DNA from: Candidatus Amulumruptor caecigallinarius
Lineage (GTDB): Bacteria; Bacteroidota; Bacteroidia; Bacteroidales; Muribaculaceae
Length of the DNA: 64,000 bases
Assembly: GCA_023665605.1 (NCBI GenBank)
Contig: JAMPDP010000001.1
Span: 597,377-661,376 of the forward strand
Direction: 5' to 3'
Part shown: positions 52,895 through 61,445 of the stretch, one piece after another
Layout: each line of letters starts with the position of its first letter
How positions within the stretch are numbered: position 1 is the first letter of the stretch
Notes under the pieces: model-generated
Databases searched by the model: none
What the model was told of the DNA's origin: nothing
The model's input: the letters and a program-made list of their open reading frames with translations, nothing else
Position numbers and translations under genes: made by a program

Positions 52895-53902
52895 ATGACA
52901 CAACGGCTGCCATATCTGCCATCGGGCACTCTCTCTGACACCAAGCTCGACAGTTTGCGTGGTGCAATCAAGGACACACTCCTGCCCTTGATTGCCCGGG
53001 ATTACTATTACGTTGACTTGCCCTACCACACCAACTTGGGCGACATCATGATTTGGGAGGGCACTTGTGAATTCCTTGACAAACACATAAGCCGAAAATG
53101 CCTTGGAACAAGGTCAGCCCTATGGGACTCCAGAACAGACTTCCACGGAAAGACAGTCTTGTGTCACGGAGGCGGAAATTTCGGAGACCTCTATCCACTC
53201 CACCACGATTATCGGAAAAAGGTCATTGAGGCTAACCCGGACAGCCGGATTATCATACTCCCACAGACAGTGCATTATTCGGACGAACGAATGATGGAGA
53301 AAGACGCACGTTTCTTCGCTCGCTTCCCCAATGTAACGATATGCACAAGGGACAAGGTGTCACACGACCTCTTGACATCAAAATTCGACAATGACATCCG
53401 GCTGGTTCCTGATATGGCTTTTTACATAGACCGCACCAACTTCTTGAGCCACAAGTCGCCAATGAAAGAGGGTCTATACATGAAACGTCTTGATAAGGAG
53501 ATGAGAGATGACATTGACCCATCATGCATTTCAGCAGAGATTTTTGAGACTGCAGACTGGCCCACCATCGAAAACCATCCCATGTGGCTCGTTAAGACCC
53601 TTGACCGACGCAAGAAGTGGATTTTGAGAATACGCAACCGCCTTAAAATAGACCTCACAGACCACTTGATTCACGGATATTGGAGCCACACGGTGCGCCC
53701 TCAGTTCATCCGCGAGGCCTTTGCGTTCATAAGCCAATATAATGTGATTTGGTCCACTCGTCTTCATGGCGTAATATGTGCAATGTTGCTTGACATTCCG
53801 GTCTACGTGGTTGACAACGACCACGGTAAAGCCACACGATTCATCAAGACCTGGTTTTCGGAGAGCATTGCCTCCAAAGAGGGCACACCACAGACACGAT
53901 AA
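52895..53902 (+). CDS. Polysaccharide pyruvyl transferase family protein
   Basis: 335 residues. Features of the family: N-terminal YYYVDLPYHTNLGDIMIWEG, the phosphoenolpyruvate-site-like CHGGGNFGDLYP, IIILPQTVHYSD, and C-terminal VIWSTRLHGVICAMLLDIPVYVVDNDHGKATRF with the conserved Arg-Leu-His. Expected to ketalise a sugar of the surface polysaccharide with pyruvate, adding negative charge. Lies 6 nt before the ATPase gene, so they share a transcript although functionally unrelated. Confidence 0.87.
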   Translation: MTQRLPYLPSGTLSDTKLDSLRGAIKDTLLPLIARDYYYVDLPYHTNLGDIMIWEGTCEFLDKHISRKCLGTRSALWDSRTDFHGKTVLCHGGGNFGDLYPLHHDYRKKVIEANPDSRIIILPQTVHYSDERMMEKDARFFARFPNVTICTRDKVSHDLLTSKFDNDIRLVPDMAFYIDRTNFLSHKSPMKEGLYMKRLDKEMRDDIDPSCISAEIFETADWPTIENHPMWLVKTLDRRKKWILRIRNRLKIDLTDHLIHGYWSHTVRPQFIREAFAFISQYNVIWSTRLHGVICAMLLDIPVYVVDNDHGKATRFIKTWFSESIASKEGTPQTR

Positions 53903-53908
53903 TCTCAG

Positions 53909-55060
53909 ATGAAGCATTTCAGCATATCAGACTTGGGGCCGATTCAGAAGGTTGACATCGAGCTTGGAGATTTGACGTTTCTTGTCGGGCCTCAGGCAAG
54001 TGGCAAGAGCCTTGCTCTTGAGACTCTAAAGCTGGCCATGGATCGTGACAGCGTGATCGCCACAATGGATCGGTATAACTACATCCTCGGCCACAACCCG
54101 GAAAAGATTCTCAACGTATTTTACGGCGAGGGGATGGGAGGAATCTGGAAGGAGAGCACACATGTGGACGTAGACGGAGTGCCATTCACACGCTCATCAC
54201 TGCCCAAGAAGGCCGATGTCGAAAAAGAGGCACAGGTGTTTTATATGCCGGCGCAGCGCGTGGTGTGCATGGGCGACGGCTCGCCGAAGTCATTTAGCGA
54301 CTTTGCCTACACAACACCCTATGTGATGCGCGAGTTCGCGGAAACGCTGCGTACATTCGTGCAGTTCGGCATAGGCATTAGCGGAAAAGTGTTCCCGGCG
54401 GCCAACCGCATTAAGCTGGATCTGCGGGAGCGTTTTGACTCCACGATTTTCCATGGTGGTGCGGTAGTAATGCAGGAAGTGGCGGGACAACGCAAGATGC
54501 AGCTTGACGTGGACAACCTCCATGTGCCCTTCATGGCATGGAGCGCAGGGCAAAAGGAGTTCATGCCTCTGCTGCTCGGATTCTACTGCATCACCGGCCC
54601 GGCATCCAAAATCACACGCCGTGAAAGATACCGTACCGTCATTATAGAGGAGCCGGAGATGGGATTGCATCCGCAAGCCATCGTCTCCGTATTGCTCCAG
54701 ATACTGGAGCTTCTGAGCCTTGGCTATCAGGTAGTGGTGTCCACCCACTCCGAACTGCTTATAGAATGGGCATGGACATTCAACCTGCTCCGCGGCAGCC
54801 GCAAATGCGCCAAAGCCATGAGGACGTTGCTTGAAGTGGAGGCAGACTCCAAAGTGGGACGCGTCATCGGGCAGATTTGCACCAAAACTGTACGCACATA
54901 TTTCTTTGACCGTGCCGAGGATGGGCGCGTCAACAGCATTGACATCAGTTCACTTGACATGGACTCTGAAATCAAACCGGTGTCGCAATGGGGTGGACTG
55001 GCCAGTTTCTCTGAGAATGCTGCCCAGATAATAGAGCGCTATTATGAAGAACCGAGATAA
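53909..55060 (+). CDS. SMC/ABC-like AAA ATPase of a putative defence pair
   Basis: 383 residues. Walker A GPQASGKSL at 27-35, Walker B RTVIIEEPEMGLHPQAI near 246, and an H-loop VVVSTHSELLIEW near 277. The signature is reduced to AWSAGQKEF. This is the pattern of AAA-15/21 overcoming-lysogenisation-defect-type ATPases, not of transporters. No membrane segment. It overlaps the next gene by 17 nt. Such ATPase plus small-partner pairs are frequent in anti-phage systems (for example Septu); whether this is one is inference. Confidence 0.82.
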   Translation: MKHFSISDLGPIQKVDIELGDLTFLVGPQASGKSLALETLKLAMDRDSVIATMDRYNYILGHNPEKILNVFYGEGMGGIWKESTHVDVDGVPFTRSSLPKKADVEKEAQVFYMPAQRVVCMGDGSPKSFSDFAYTTPYVMREFAETLRTFVQFGIGISGKVFPAANRIKLDLRERFDSTIFHGGAVVMQEVAGQRKMQLDVDNLHVPFMAWSAGQKEFMPLLLGFYCITGPASKITRRERYRTVIIEEPEMGLHPQAIVSVLLQILELLSLGYQVVVSTHSELLIEWAWTFNLLRGSRKCAKAMRTLLEVEADSKVGRVIGQICTKTVRTYFFDRAEDGRVNSIDISSLDMDSEIKPVSQWGGLASFSENAAQIIERYYEEPR

Positions 55061-55547
55061 CACACGCGCGGAAAAACGTCGTGGCACCTCTCGTCGCAAC
55101 TACACAGCCACGCCCTTATGCAAAGCTATTGATGCCACTGCTGAAGTTGCCGGTCATGCTTGCCCGGGGCTTCAGGCTCTCAAAAAAGGGGATGCATCCA
55201 AAATCAGCTGCAACACTGACAAACTCGGTGTGTCACTTGATATAGACTCAACCTTGAAGGAATCTCGTCATCAGGAACACAGATGGGACTATGTGGTGGA
55301 GTATGGCGAACGAATTTATTTCATTGAGGTGCATCCGGCCTCGGCTGCAAGCAGAGTAAGTGAGATGATAGCAAAGGTTGATTGGCTTAATGAATGGCTG
55401 AAAAAGGACGCGCCTGAAATCGGCAAGCTCAAGCGTCCCGGAGAAAGGCCGATATGGATTCATACCGGCAAAAACACCATCGGAAGGGCCGGCATGCGAA
55501 GACTCGCCCAGAAGCTACAGATATTGCCGGCTCTCAACCTGCAATAA
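55044..55547 (+). CDS. Small partner of the ATPase, possible nuclease
   Basis: 167 residues, starting inside the end of the ATPase gene. Basic N-terminus (MKNRDNTRAEKRRGTSRRNY). The segment HRWDYVVEYGERIYFIEVHPAS has a D ... ExH spacing like a degenerate PD-(D/E)xK core, with histidine in place of the usual lysine; RPIWIHTGKNTI follows. No family is recognised with confidence. Tight coupling to the ATPase says they act together. A nuclease effector is a hypothesis. Confidence 0.65.
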   Translation: MKNRDNTRAEKRRGTSRRNYTATPLCKAIDATAEVAGHACPGLQALKKGDASKISCNTDKLGVSLDIDSTLKESRHQEHRWDYVVEYGERIYFIEVHPASAASRVSEMIAKVDWLNEWLKKDAPEIGKLKRPGERPIWIHTGKNTIGRAGMRRLAQKLQILPALNLQ

Positions 55548-55630
55548 AAACCATCCGCTTTCACTGCGCACAGACAAGAGACGTCCGGGGCAACCGCATC
55601 AAATCGTTGCCATAACGTATGCCCGGACAA

Positions 55631-55720
55631 TCTCTCCATCCTCATTTTGATACGGTTGCCATGAAGCCTTGAAAAAGCGGGGATTGGCGGTGTGGCGGAA
55701 ATTGCGTAATTTTGCAGTGA
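55631..55720 (+). repeat. 90-bp promoter-carrying repeat, copy A
   Basis: Matches 56881-56970 without gaps and with about ten differences, ending in a -7 box in both. Shared stretch: AGCCTTGAAAAAGCGGGGAT. The two copies bracket the acyltransferase gene. A 20-bp core recurs inverted at 19997. Confidence 0.85.
55707..55714 (+). promoter_or_regulatory. -7 box for the acyltransferase, inside repeat A
   Basis: TAATTTTG, ending 5 nt before the ATG at 55720: leaderless geometry. Confidence 0.65.
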
Positions 55721-56781
55721 TGCAAAGCGGAATCTCTCCTTCTCTCAACACATCTTGTGTCGCTGCCCGGGCTTCGGACGCCGGGCGGATGCCATCTGCT
55801 GCTCGGCGGTCGGTGGCAATGGATTTGCTGAAGGCTTTTGCCATCTTTCTGGTTTGCTGGGGGCATGGGATGCAGCATCTGTGGAGTGGGGTGTGCTATG
55901 AACTGCCGGTGTTGCGATGGATTTATTCCTTTCATATGCCGCTGTTTATGGCGTTGGTGGGTTACTTCTCGGTGTCACTGCTGCAACGCGGTGTGGCCGA
56001 GGGGCTTTGGCGACGGTTTCAGCAGCTGGTGATTCCGGCATGGATGGTGCTGTTGGTCAACATCATGCTTGGCCTGATTGTGATTAACACGCCGAGGGAA
56101 TTGCTTTACCGATTGCTGCATGACCTGTGGTTTCTGAAGAGTGCGTTTATCTGCACGGCGTTGTTTGTGATAAGCACGCACAACGCCCGGTTTCGCACAG
56201 CCGGACTTATCGCATCGCTCGTGGTCAGCCAGATGCTCAATGTAGTGACGGTACCGTTGATGTATCCCTGCTTTGTGTTCGGCTATCTCCTGCGTCGGTA
56301 TGCGTCGTATATCCGTGCTCACAGAGGAGCGGTGGCCTTGGTGTCGGGCATCATATTTATACTCCTTATCCCTTGGGACTCGCTGTTTTGGCCCGGGATT
56401 GGGATTGACAGCCGGTCTATGCTGTTTCTGTGCGTGAAGCGCGTATACAGACTGGTGCTCGGATGCTCGGCTACGGTGGCATTGATTTGCCTGTTTGAGA
56501 TGTTTTGCGAGGGACGCCACGTGCCGGGGTGGCTTGTGGCCGTGGGACAATCCACCCTTGGCATCTATCTGGTGCAGTCTGTCTTGCTGGAACGCCTGCT
56601 GCCGATAGCTGTGAGCTTCGACGGCTGGCCTGAATGGGCGTTCAGCCTGTTGGTGACACCGGCTATTGCCGCGTGCACCGTGGCCGCGTGCATGCTGCTC
56701 ATAAGGCTGCTGCGGTTACATCGCCTCACGGGCTACCTGTTTCTCGGCACTCCGCTGCGGCGACGGAGTTGCAGAACCTAA
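55720..56781 (+). CDS. Membrane acyltransferase (acyltransferase 3)
   Basis: 353 residues from ATG 55720; the open frame continues upstream to 55669 but through repeat A. About ten membrane helices. Hallmarks RSVAMDLLKAFAIFLVCWGHGMQHL and RWIYSFHMPLFMALVGYFSV match the acyltransferase-3 O-acetylase pattern. Higher GC than its upstream neighbours. The last codons (RRRSCRT) and stop come from the left terminal repeat of a MITE-like element. Bracketed by 90-bp direct repeats, so the gene looks like a self-contained cassette. Confidence 0.83.
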   Translation: MQSGISPSLNTSCVAARASDAGRMPSAARRSVAMDLLKAFAIFLVCWGHGMQHLWSGVCYELPVLRWIYSFHMPLFMALVGYFSVSLLQRGVAEGLWRRFQQLVIPAWMVLLVNIMLGLIVINTPRELLYRLLHDLWFLKSAFICTALFVISTHNARFRTAGLIASLVVSQMLNVVTVPLMYPCFVFGYLLRRYASYIRAHRGAVALVSGIIFILLIPWDSLFWPGIGIDSRSMLFLCVKRVYRLVLGCSATVALICLFEMFCEGRHVPGWLVAVGQSTLGIYLVQSVLLERLLPIAVSFDGWPEWAFSLLVTPAIAACTVAACMLLIRLLRLHRLTGYLFLGTPLRRRSCRT

Positions 56782-56866
56782 TGATTGCGGGGTGAAGTTG
56801 TAAATCGGCGTCCTCCAGACGCCATTTGCCATGCATCCCTACAAGCTGATGGTTTTGCAACACCCT
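56767..56866. mobile_element. MITE-like element, short copy 4
   Basis: About 100 bp from GAGTTGCAGAACCTAAT to GGTTTTGCAACACCCTC, so the terminal repeats are kept but the interior is cut to TTGTAAATCGGCGTCC and a GCATCCCTACAAGCTGATGG segment shared with 23453-23530. The left end contains the TAA of the acyltransferase gene. Confidence 0.65.
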
Positions 56867-56880
56867 CTTATGACTTCAAA

Positions 56881-56970
56881 TCTCTCCGTCCTCATTTTGA
56901 TGCGGTTGCCATGGAGCCTTGAAAAAGCGGGGATTGGCGGTGTGGGGGAAAATTTGTATTTTTGCGGAGA
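56881..56970 (+). repeat. 90-bp promoter-carrying repeat, copy B
   Basis: Matches copy A at 55631-55720. Its terminal -7 box serves metG. With element copy 4 it fills the 281-nt gap before metG; no gene lies there. Confidence 0.85.
56957..56964 (+). promoter_or_regulatory. -7 box for metG, inside repeat B
   Basis: TATTTTTG. The metG ATG is at 57063, giving a leader of about 95 nt, which is long for this genome. Confidence 0.55.
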
Positions 56971-57062
56971 TTGTTCGGGCTGACCGGCGGATGCCGCAGG
57001 TGTCGCGCGGGGCTGCTTGAACTCACTTTGCTTTCTGAACTTTGCTTTCCTGACTTGCAGCT

Positions 57063-59108
57063 ATGGAGAAGAAATATAAGAGGACGCTGATTACCACGGC
57101 GTTGCCCTACGCCAACGGGCCGGTGCACATCGGGCATCTGGCGGGCGTGTACGTGCCGGCCGACATCTATGCCCGCTACATGCGTCTGCGCGGCGAGGAT
57201 GTGGTGATGGTGGGCGGCTCTGACGAGCATGGCGTGCCCATCACCATCAAGGCACGCGCCGAGGGCGTGACGCCACAGGACATCGTTGACCGCTATCATG
57301 CCATCATCCGCGACTCCATGGCGGAGCTTGGCATATCGTTTGACGTGTATTCACGCACCACATCGGCCATACACCATGACACGGCCACTGAGTTCTTCGA
57401 GCGGCTCAACCGCGAGGGGCAGTTTGTGGTGAAAACCTCCATGCAGCCCTACGATGAGAAGGCGGGAGAGTTTCTGGCCGACCGCTACGTGGTGGGGACG
57501 TGCCCCCACTGCGGGAGCGAGCGCGCCTACGGCGACCAGTGCGAGGCGTGCGGCTCGTCGCTCAACGCCACTGACCTGATTAACCCCCGCTCGGCGCTGA
57601 CCGACAGCCCGGTAGTGATGCGCGAGACAACCCACTGGTATCTGCCGCTTGACCGCTGGGAGGAGAAGCTGCGCCACTGGATACTCGACGGCCACAAGGA
57701 GTGGAAGACCAACGTGTACGGCCAGTGCAAGAGCTGGCTCGACTTAGGCTTGCAGCCGCGTGCCGTGAGCCGCGACCTCAGTTGGGGCGTGCCCGTGCCG
57801 GTGGAGGGTGCCGAGGGCAAGGTGCTCTACGTGTGGTTTGACGCCCCGATCGGCTACATCAGCAACACCAAGGAGCTGCTGCCAGACACGTGGCAAAACT
57901 ACTGGAAGGACCCCGAGAGCCGCATCATCAACTTCATCGGCAAGGACAACATTGTGTTCCACTGCATAGTGTTCCCGGCGATGCTGATGGCCTACGGCGA
58001 CGGCTTCCAGCTCCCCGACAATGTGCCGGCCAACGAGTTTCTGAACCTCGAGGGTGACAAGATCTCCACGTCACGCAACTGGGCCGTGTGGCTCCACGAA
58101 TACCTCCGCGACTTCCCCGGCAAGCAGGATGTGCTACGCTACGTGCTCACCGCCAACGCCCCGGAGACCAAGGACAATGACTTCACCTGGGCTGACTTCC
58201 AGCAGCGCAACAACTCGGAGCTCGTGGCCATACTCGGCAACTTCGTGAACCGCGCCATGGTGCTCACCCACAAATACTTCGAAGGCAAGGTGCCCGCTGC
58301 CGGCACCCTCACCGACAAGGAGACCGCCCTCTATGCCGACGTGGAAGCAGTGAAGGCCCGGCTCTCTGAGGCCCTTGACACGTTCCACTTCCGCGAGGCC
58401 CTGAAGGAGGCCATGGAGCTGGCCCGCATCGGCAACCGCTACCTTCAGGAGACCGAGCCATGGAAGGTGGCCAAGACCGACATGGAACGCACTGCCACCA
58501 TCCTCAACACAGCCCTGCAGCTTTGCGCCAACATCACCGTGGCTTTCGAGCCGTTCCTCCCCTTTATGAGCGCACGCCTCGCCGGGATGCTCGGCCTGGA
58601 CAAGCTCTCATGGGATATGCTCGGCAGCCGTGACCTTGTGGCCGCCGGCACTCAGCTCGGCACTCCCGAACTCCTCTTCGAGAAGATTGAGGACAGCCAG
58701 GTGCAGGCGCAGCTTGACCGCCTCGCCCGCATCAAGGAGGAGAACCGGCTCAAGGCGTGGAAGCCCGAACCGGTGGCTGCCGAAACCACCTTCGACGACT
58801 TTATGAAGATGGACATCCGCGTGGGCACCGTCCTGGAGTGCGAGAAGGTAAAGAAGTCCGCCAAGCTGCTCCGCTTCCGCATAGACGACGGCATGGGTGG
58901 ACGCACCATCCTCTCCGGCATAGCCCAGCATTACCCGGAGCCTGAGGCCCTGGTGGGCAAGCAAGTATGTTTCATCGCCAACTTCCCCACCCGCAAGATG
59001 ATGGGCCACGAGAGCCAGGGCATGATTCTCTCAGCCGTCAACGCTGACGGGTCACTGACGCTCGTCACCCCCATGAGCCCGGCCACGCCGGGTGCCAAGA
59101 TAGGCTGA
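57063..59108 (+). CDS. metG: Methionyl-tRNA synthetase
   Basis: 681 residues, the dimeric long form. ATG at 57063 ([19 protein letters not shown]). HIGH at 22-25 in [16 protein letters not shown] loop present as KISTS near 334; zinc knuckle [18 protein letters not shown] near 145-165. The anticodon-binding domain follows, then a C-terminal tRNA-binding (EMAP/Trbp111) domain from about 575 ([39 protein letters not shown]). It uses the promoter in repeat B, so the repeat may have replaced the native promoter. Confidence 0.97.
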   Translation: MEKKYKRTLITTALPYANGPVHIGHLAGVYVPADIYARYMRLRGEDVVMVGGSDEHGVPITIKARAEGVTPQDIVDRYHAIIRDSMAELGISFDVYSRTTSAIHHDTATEFFERLNREGQFVVKTSMQPYDEKAGEFLADRYVVGTCPHCGSERAYGDQCEACGSSLNATDLINPRSALTDSPVVMRETTHWYLPLDRWEEKLRHWILDGHKEWKTNVYGQCKSWLDLGLQPRAVSRDLSWGVPVPVEGAEGKVLYVWFDAPIGYISNTKELLPDTWQNYWKDPESRIINFIGKDNIVFHCIVFPAMLMAYGDGFQLPDNVPANEFLNLEGDKISTSRNWAVWLHEYLRDFPGKQDVLRYVLTANAPETKDNDFTWADFQQRNNSELVAILGNFVNRAMVLTHKYFEGKVPAAGTLTDKETALYADVEAVKARLSEALDTFHFREALKEAMELARIGNRYLQETEPWKVAKTDMERTATILNTALQLCANITVAFEPFLPFMSARLAGMLGLDKLSWDMLGSRDLVAAGTQLGTPELLFEKIEDSQVQAQLDRLARIKEENRLKAWKPEPVAAETTFDDFMKMDIRVGTVLECEKVKKSAKLLRFRIDDGMGGRTILSGIAQHYPEPEALVGKQVCFIANFPTRKMMGHESQGMILSAVNADGSLTLVTPMSPATPGAKIG

Positions 59109-59118
59109 CACTCCCGCC

Positions 59119-60147
59119 ATGCGTCCCCGCATCCTCATCATCTACACCGGTGGCACCATCGGCATGATCGAGAACCCCCGCACAGGGGTGCTCGAACCGT
59201 TTGACTTTGACCACCTCATTGACAACGTGCCGAAGGTGAGGATGCTCGACTATGACATCAGCCACACCCAGCCCTGCCTCCCCATAGACTCCAGCGACAT
59301 GACACCGGCGCGTTGGGGGGCCATTGCCACAACCGTGCGCGACAATTACACCGACTACGACGGCTTCGTGGTGCTCCACGGCACCGACACGATGGCCTAC
59401 ACCGCCTCGGCCCTGTCGTTCATGCTCGAGAACCTCTCCAAGCCGGTGATCATCACCGGTTCGCAGCTCCCCATCGGCGAGGTGCGCACCGACGGCGAGG
59501 AGAACCTCATCACAGCTCTGGAGATAGCCGCCGCACGCACTCCCGCAGGTGAGCCGCAGGTGAGCGAGGTGGCAATCCTCTTTGAGAACTACCTGTGGCG
59601 CGGCAACCGCGCCACCAAGCACAGTGCCACCAATTTCAACGCCTTCAAGAGCTACAACTACCCCGAGCTGGCCCACATCGGCCTGAGCATCCGCTTCAAC
59701 GAGGAGGCTCTGCTGCGACTCCCCTACCGCCGTCCGCTCAACGTCAACGCGCTGATGGACACCAACGTGGCCTTCATCGACATCTTCCCCGGACTCACTC
59801 CCGCGGCTCTGGCTCACCAGCTCGCCATGCCGGGGCTGAAAGGGGCTGTGCTGCGCAGTTACGGGGCCGGCAACGCCCCCACGGACGATGCCTTCCTTGG
59901 CGTAATCCGTCAGGCCACGGCAAACGGCGTGTTGGTGGTGAACATCTCGCAGTGTGAGGATGGCGCAGTGCTCCCCCACCGCTACGCCACGGGCGACTCG
60001 CTGAGTGCTGCCGGAGTGGCAAGCGGCGGCGACATGACCTCCGAAGCCGCCATCACCAAGCTGATGCACCTGTTCGGGCTCGGACTCCCCGCCTCCGAAG
60101 TGCGCCAGCTCATCGGAGCCAACCTGTGTGGCGAAATCACCGCCTGA
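59119..60147 (+). CDS. ansA: Type I (cytoplasmic) L-asparaginase
   Basis: 342 residues, 10 nt after metG. Hydrolyses asparagine to aspartate and ammonia. Nucleophile Thr13 in YTGGTIGM and second catalytic pair Thr89-Asp90 in LHGTDTMAYTASALSFMLENL. The C-terminal domain has GLKGAVLRSYGAGNAP, typical of the E. coli AnsA type with its allosteric site. No signal peptide, so cytoplasmic. Probably co-transcribed with metG. Confidence 0.95.
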   Translation: MRPRILIIYTGGTIGMIENPRTGVLEPFDFDHLIDNVPKVRMLDYDISHTQPCLPIDSSDMTPARWGAIATTVRDNYTDYDGFVVLHGTDTMAYTASALSFMLENLSKPVIITGSQLPIGEVRTDGEENLITALEIAAARTPAGEPQVSEVAILFENYLWRGNRATKHSATNFNAFKSYNYPELAHIGLSIRFNEEALLRLPYRRPLNVNALMDTNVAFIDIFPGLTPAALAHQLAMPGLKGAVLRSYGAGNAPTDDAFLGVIRQATANGVLVVNISQCEDGAVLPHRYATGDSLSAAGVASGGDMTSEAAITKLMHLFGLGLPASEVRQLIGANLCGEITA

Positions 60148-60198
60148 GCCCCATCCCGTCCGCTCTCACTCTCACGTCCGAACCATAAATCACCCGCC

Positions 60199-60783
60199 AT
60201 GCACCTCCGCCCGCTCCTGAGTATCACGGTTTTGGCCGTATGCGCCATAGCTGTGCACGCCGAGCGTTACATCGACACGATGCCGCCGCAGAGCACCGTT
60301 GCCGCGGGGTTCAGCCGTCCCGAGGTGGAAGCGCGCCTGGCCGAACTGCCGGCAGTAGAGGTGGAGGGTCTGTGGCAAATGACCGCCGACGGTGCCATTG
60401 TGGCCATCGAGCGTTGGCAACCGGATCATTTGCCCGCTGGCGGTACGCTGTGCCTTCGCATGGTGGTGGTCTCCGCCCCCAACCGCTCTCTGCGCCCCGG
60501 CACACTGATGGGTTACATCGCACCGACGGCCGCCCCGGGAGTGTATGATGCCTCCATCTACACCTCCCTTGACGAGAACGGCACTCTATCCGGAGCCAAG
60601 AGCTTTCGCCTCCGTGCCACAGACAATGCACTGACGCTCACCCGCGTGCGTGGCGGCCTGATAGTGGACTGGCTGCGAATGTTTCCCTACCTGCTGCGAC
60701 GCGCTTTCCACTACGCGCCTGATGACCGCAACGGCATTGACGGCCTCGTGCGCCTCCGCGACCCCCTCCCACGCTACTTCTGA
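60199..60783 (+). CDS. Secreted protein of unknown function
   Basis: 194 residues with a signal peptide (RPLLSITVLAVCAIAVHAER). The mature part begins with SRPEVEARLAELPAVEVEGLW, and holds strands around LCLRMVVVSAPNRSLRPGTLMGYIAPT and GAKSFRLRATDNALTLTRVRGGLIV. The C-terminus WLRMFPYLLRRAF is amphipathic. A VEGLWQMTADGAIVAIER motif resembles small envelope proteins of Bacteroidota but gives no function. Lies 51 nt after ansA and ends at a strong bidirectional terminator. Confidence 0.75.
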   Translation: MHLRPLLSITVLAVCAIAVHAERYIDTMPPQSTVAAGFSRPEVEARLAELPAVEVEGLWQMTADGAIVAIERWQPDHLPAGGTLCLRMVVVSAPNRSLRPGTLMGYIAPTAAPGVYDASIYTSLDENGTLSGAKSFRLRATDNALTLTRVRGGLIVDWLRMFPYLLRRAFHYAPDDRNGIDGLVRLRDPLPRYF

Positions 60784-60792
60784 ACAGACAAC

Positions 60793-60828
60793 AAAAGCGC
60801 TGCAACCCAGACAGGGCGCAGCGCTTTT
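60793..60828. terminator. Bidirectional terminator
   Basis: AAAAGCGCTGC (60793-60803) pairs perfectly with GCAGCGCTTTT (60818-60828). T-rich on both strands, between convergent genes ending at 60783 and 60851. Confidence 0.85.
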
Positions 60829-60850
60829 GCATTATCGTTACGGCAAGCTC

Positions 60851-61279
60851 TCAGCCTATGCGGGTGTAAACCTCCACGTCTGTGGGGTCGTCAGGATCGT
60901 AGCAGATGGTGAACGTGTTGTTGGTGATGTTGAGCAGAATACCCTCATCATCCCACTCGTTGTCACCCTCCCAGAGGATCATCAGCACATTGTTGATAAC
61001 CTGGAATGAAGTGAACATATCGGCATCCTCGGGATAGTCGGTGGTGTAATACATACCGGTGCCGTCAGGGTTGAACACATAGACGTGCTGATGGTTGCCA
61101 TGGTCATAAACCCAAGTGCCGACAAGAGCGGCGTTAAGCTCGGCTGAAGCACCGGGCACGGTGGGCACATCGGGCTCGTCATCATCGCCGCAGGCGGTGA
61201 GCACGGGCATTGCCATGAGGCAGAGCATCAGCAGCAGTGACGAGAGGCTGAAACGCTTGTTAAGTGAATAGAAACGCAT
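60851..61279 (-). CDS. Small surface lipoprotein with lipocalin-like domain
   Basis: 142 residues. Signal peptide with lipobox VLTAC, followed by GDDDEPD: an acidic stretch right after the lipidated cysteine is the Bacteroidota surface-export signal. The mature part has GTWVYDHGNHQHVYVFNPDGTGMYY, the start of a lipocalin-like barrel, then strands VINNVLMILWEG and NNTFTICYDPDD. Role unknown. Has its own promoter; no gene shares its transcript. Confidence 0.8.
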   Translation of the reverse strand: MRFYSLNKRFSLSSLLLMLCLMAMPVLTACGDDDEPDVPTVPGASAELNAALVGTWVYDHGNHQHVYVFNPDGTGMYYTTDYPEDADMFTSFQVINNVLMILWEGDNEWDDEGILLNITNNTFTICYDPDDPTDVEVYTRIG

Positions 61280-61355
61280 AATGGAGATTAGTTATGGATG
61301 GTAATTGAATTTGGTTAACGGGTGTCTTGCAGAGTTATAATCCCCGAAACGGATG

Positions 61356-61363
61356 CAAAGTTA
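61356..61363 (-). promoter_or_regulatory. -7 box for the surface lipoprotein
   Basis: Minus strand TAACTTTG, with a 76-nt leader to the ATG at 61279. Confidence 0.65.
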
Positions 61364-61392
61364 AGCATTTTTACCGACACATCTTTACAGAC

Positions 61393-61422
61393 AGCGCCGG
61401 CCCCGGAGCCGGGGTCGGCGCT
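61393..61422 (-). terminator. Hairpin after the large adhesin-like gene
   Basis: 30-nt near-palindrome AGCGCCGGCCCCGG/CCGGGGTCGGCGCT with a 14-bp stem containing one wobble. 23 nt beyond the stop at 61446. No T-run, so termination strength is uncertain. Confidence 0.55.
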
Positions 61423-61445
61423 GATACAGTGTGTGGTGTGGACGC

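Noticed and set aside
55669-55719. Earlier start for the acyltransferase at 55669
   Set aside because: Those codons lie in the 90-bp repeat and overlap the -7 box; the ATG at 55720 fits the promoter.
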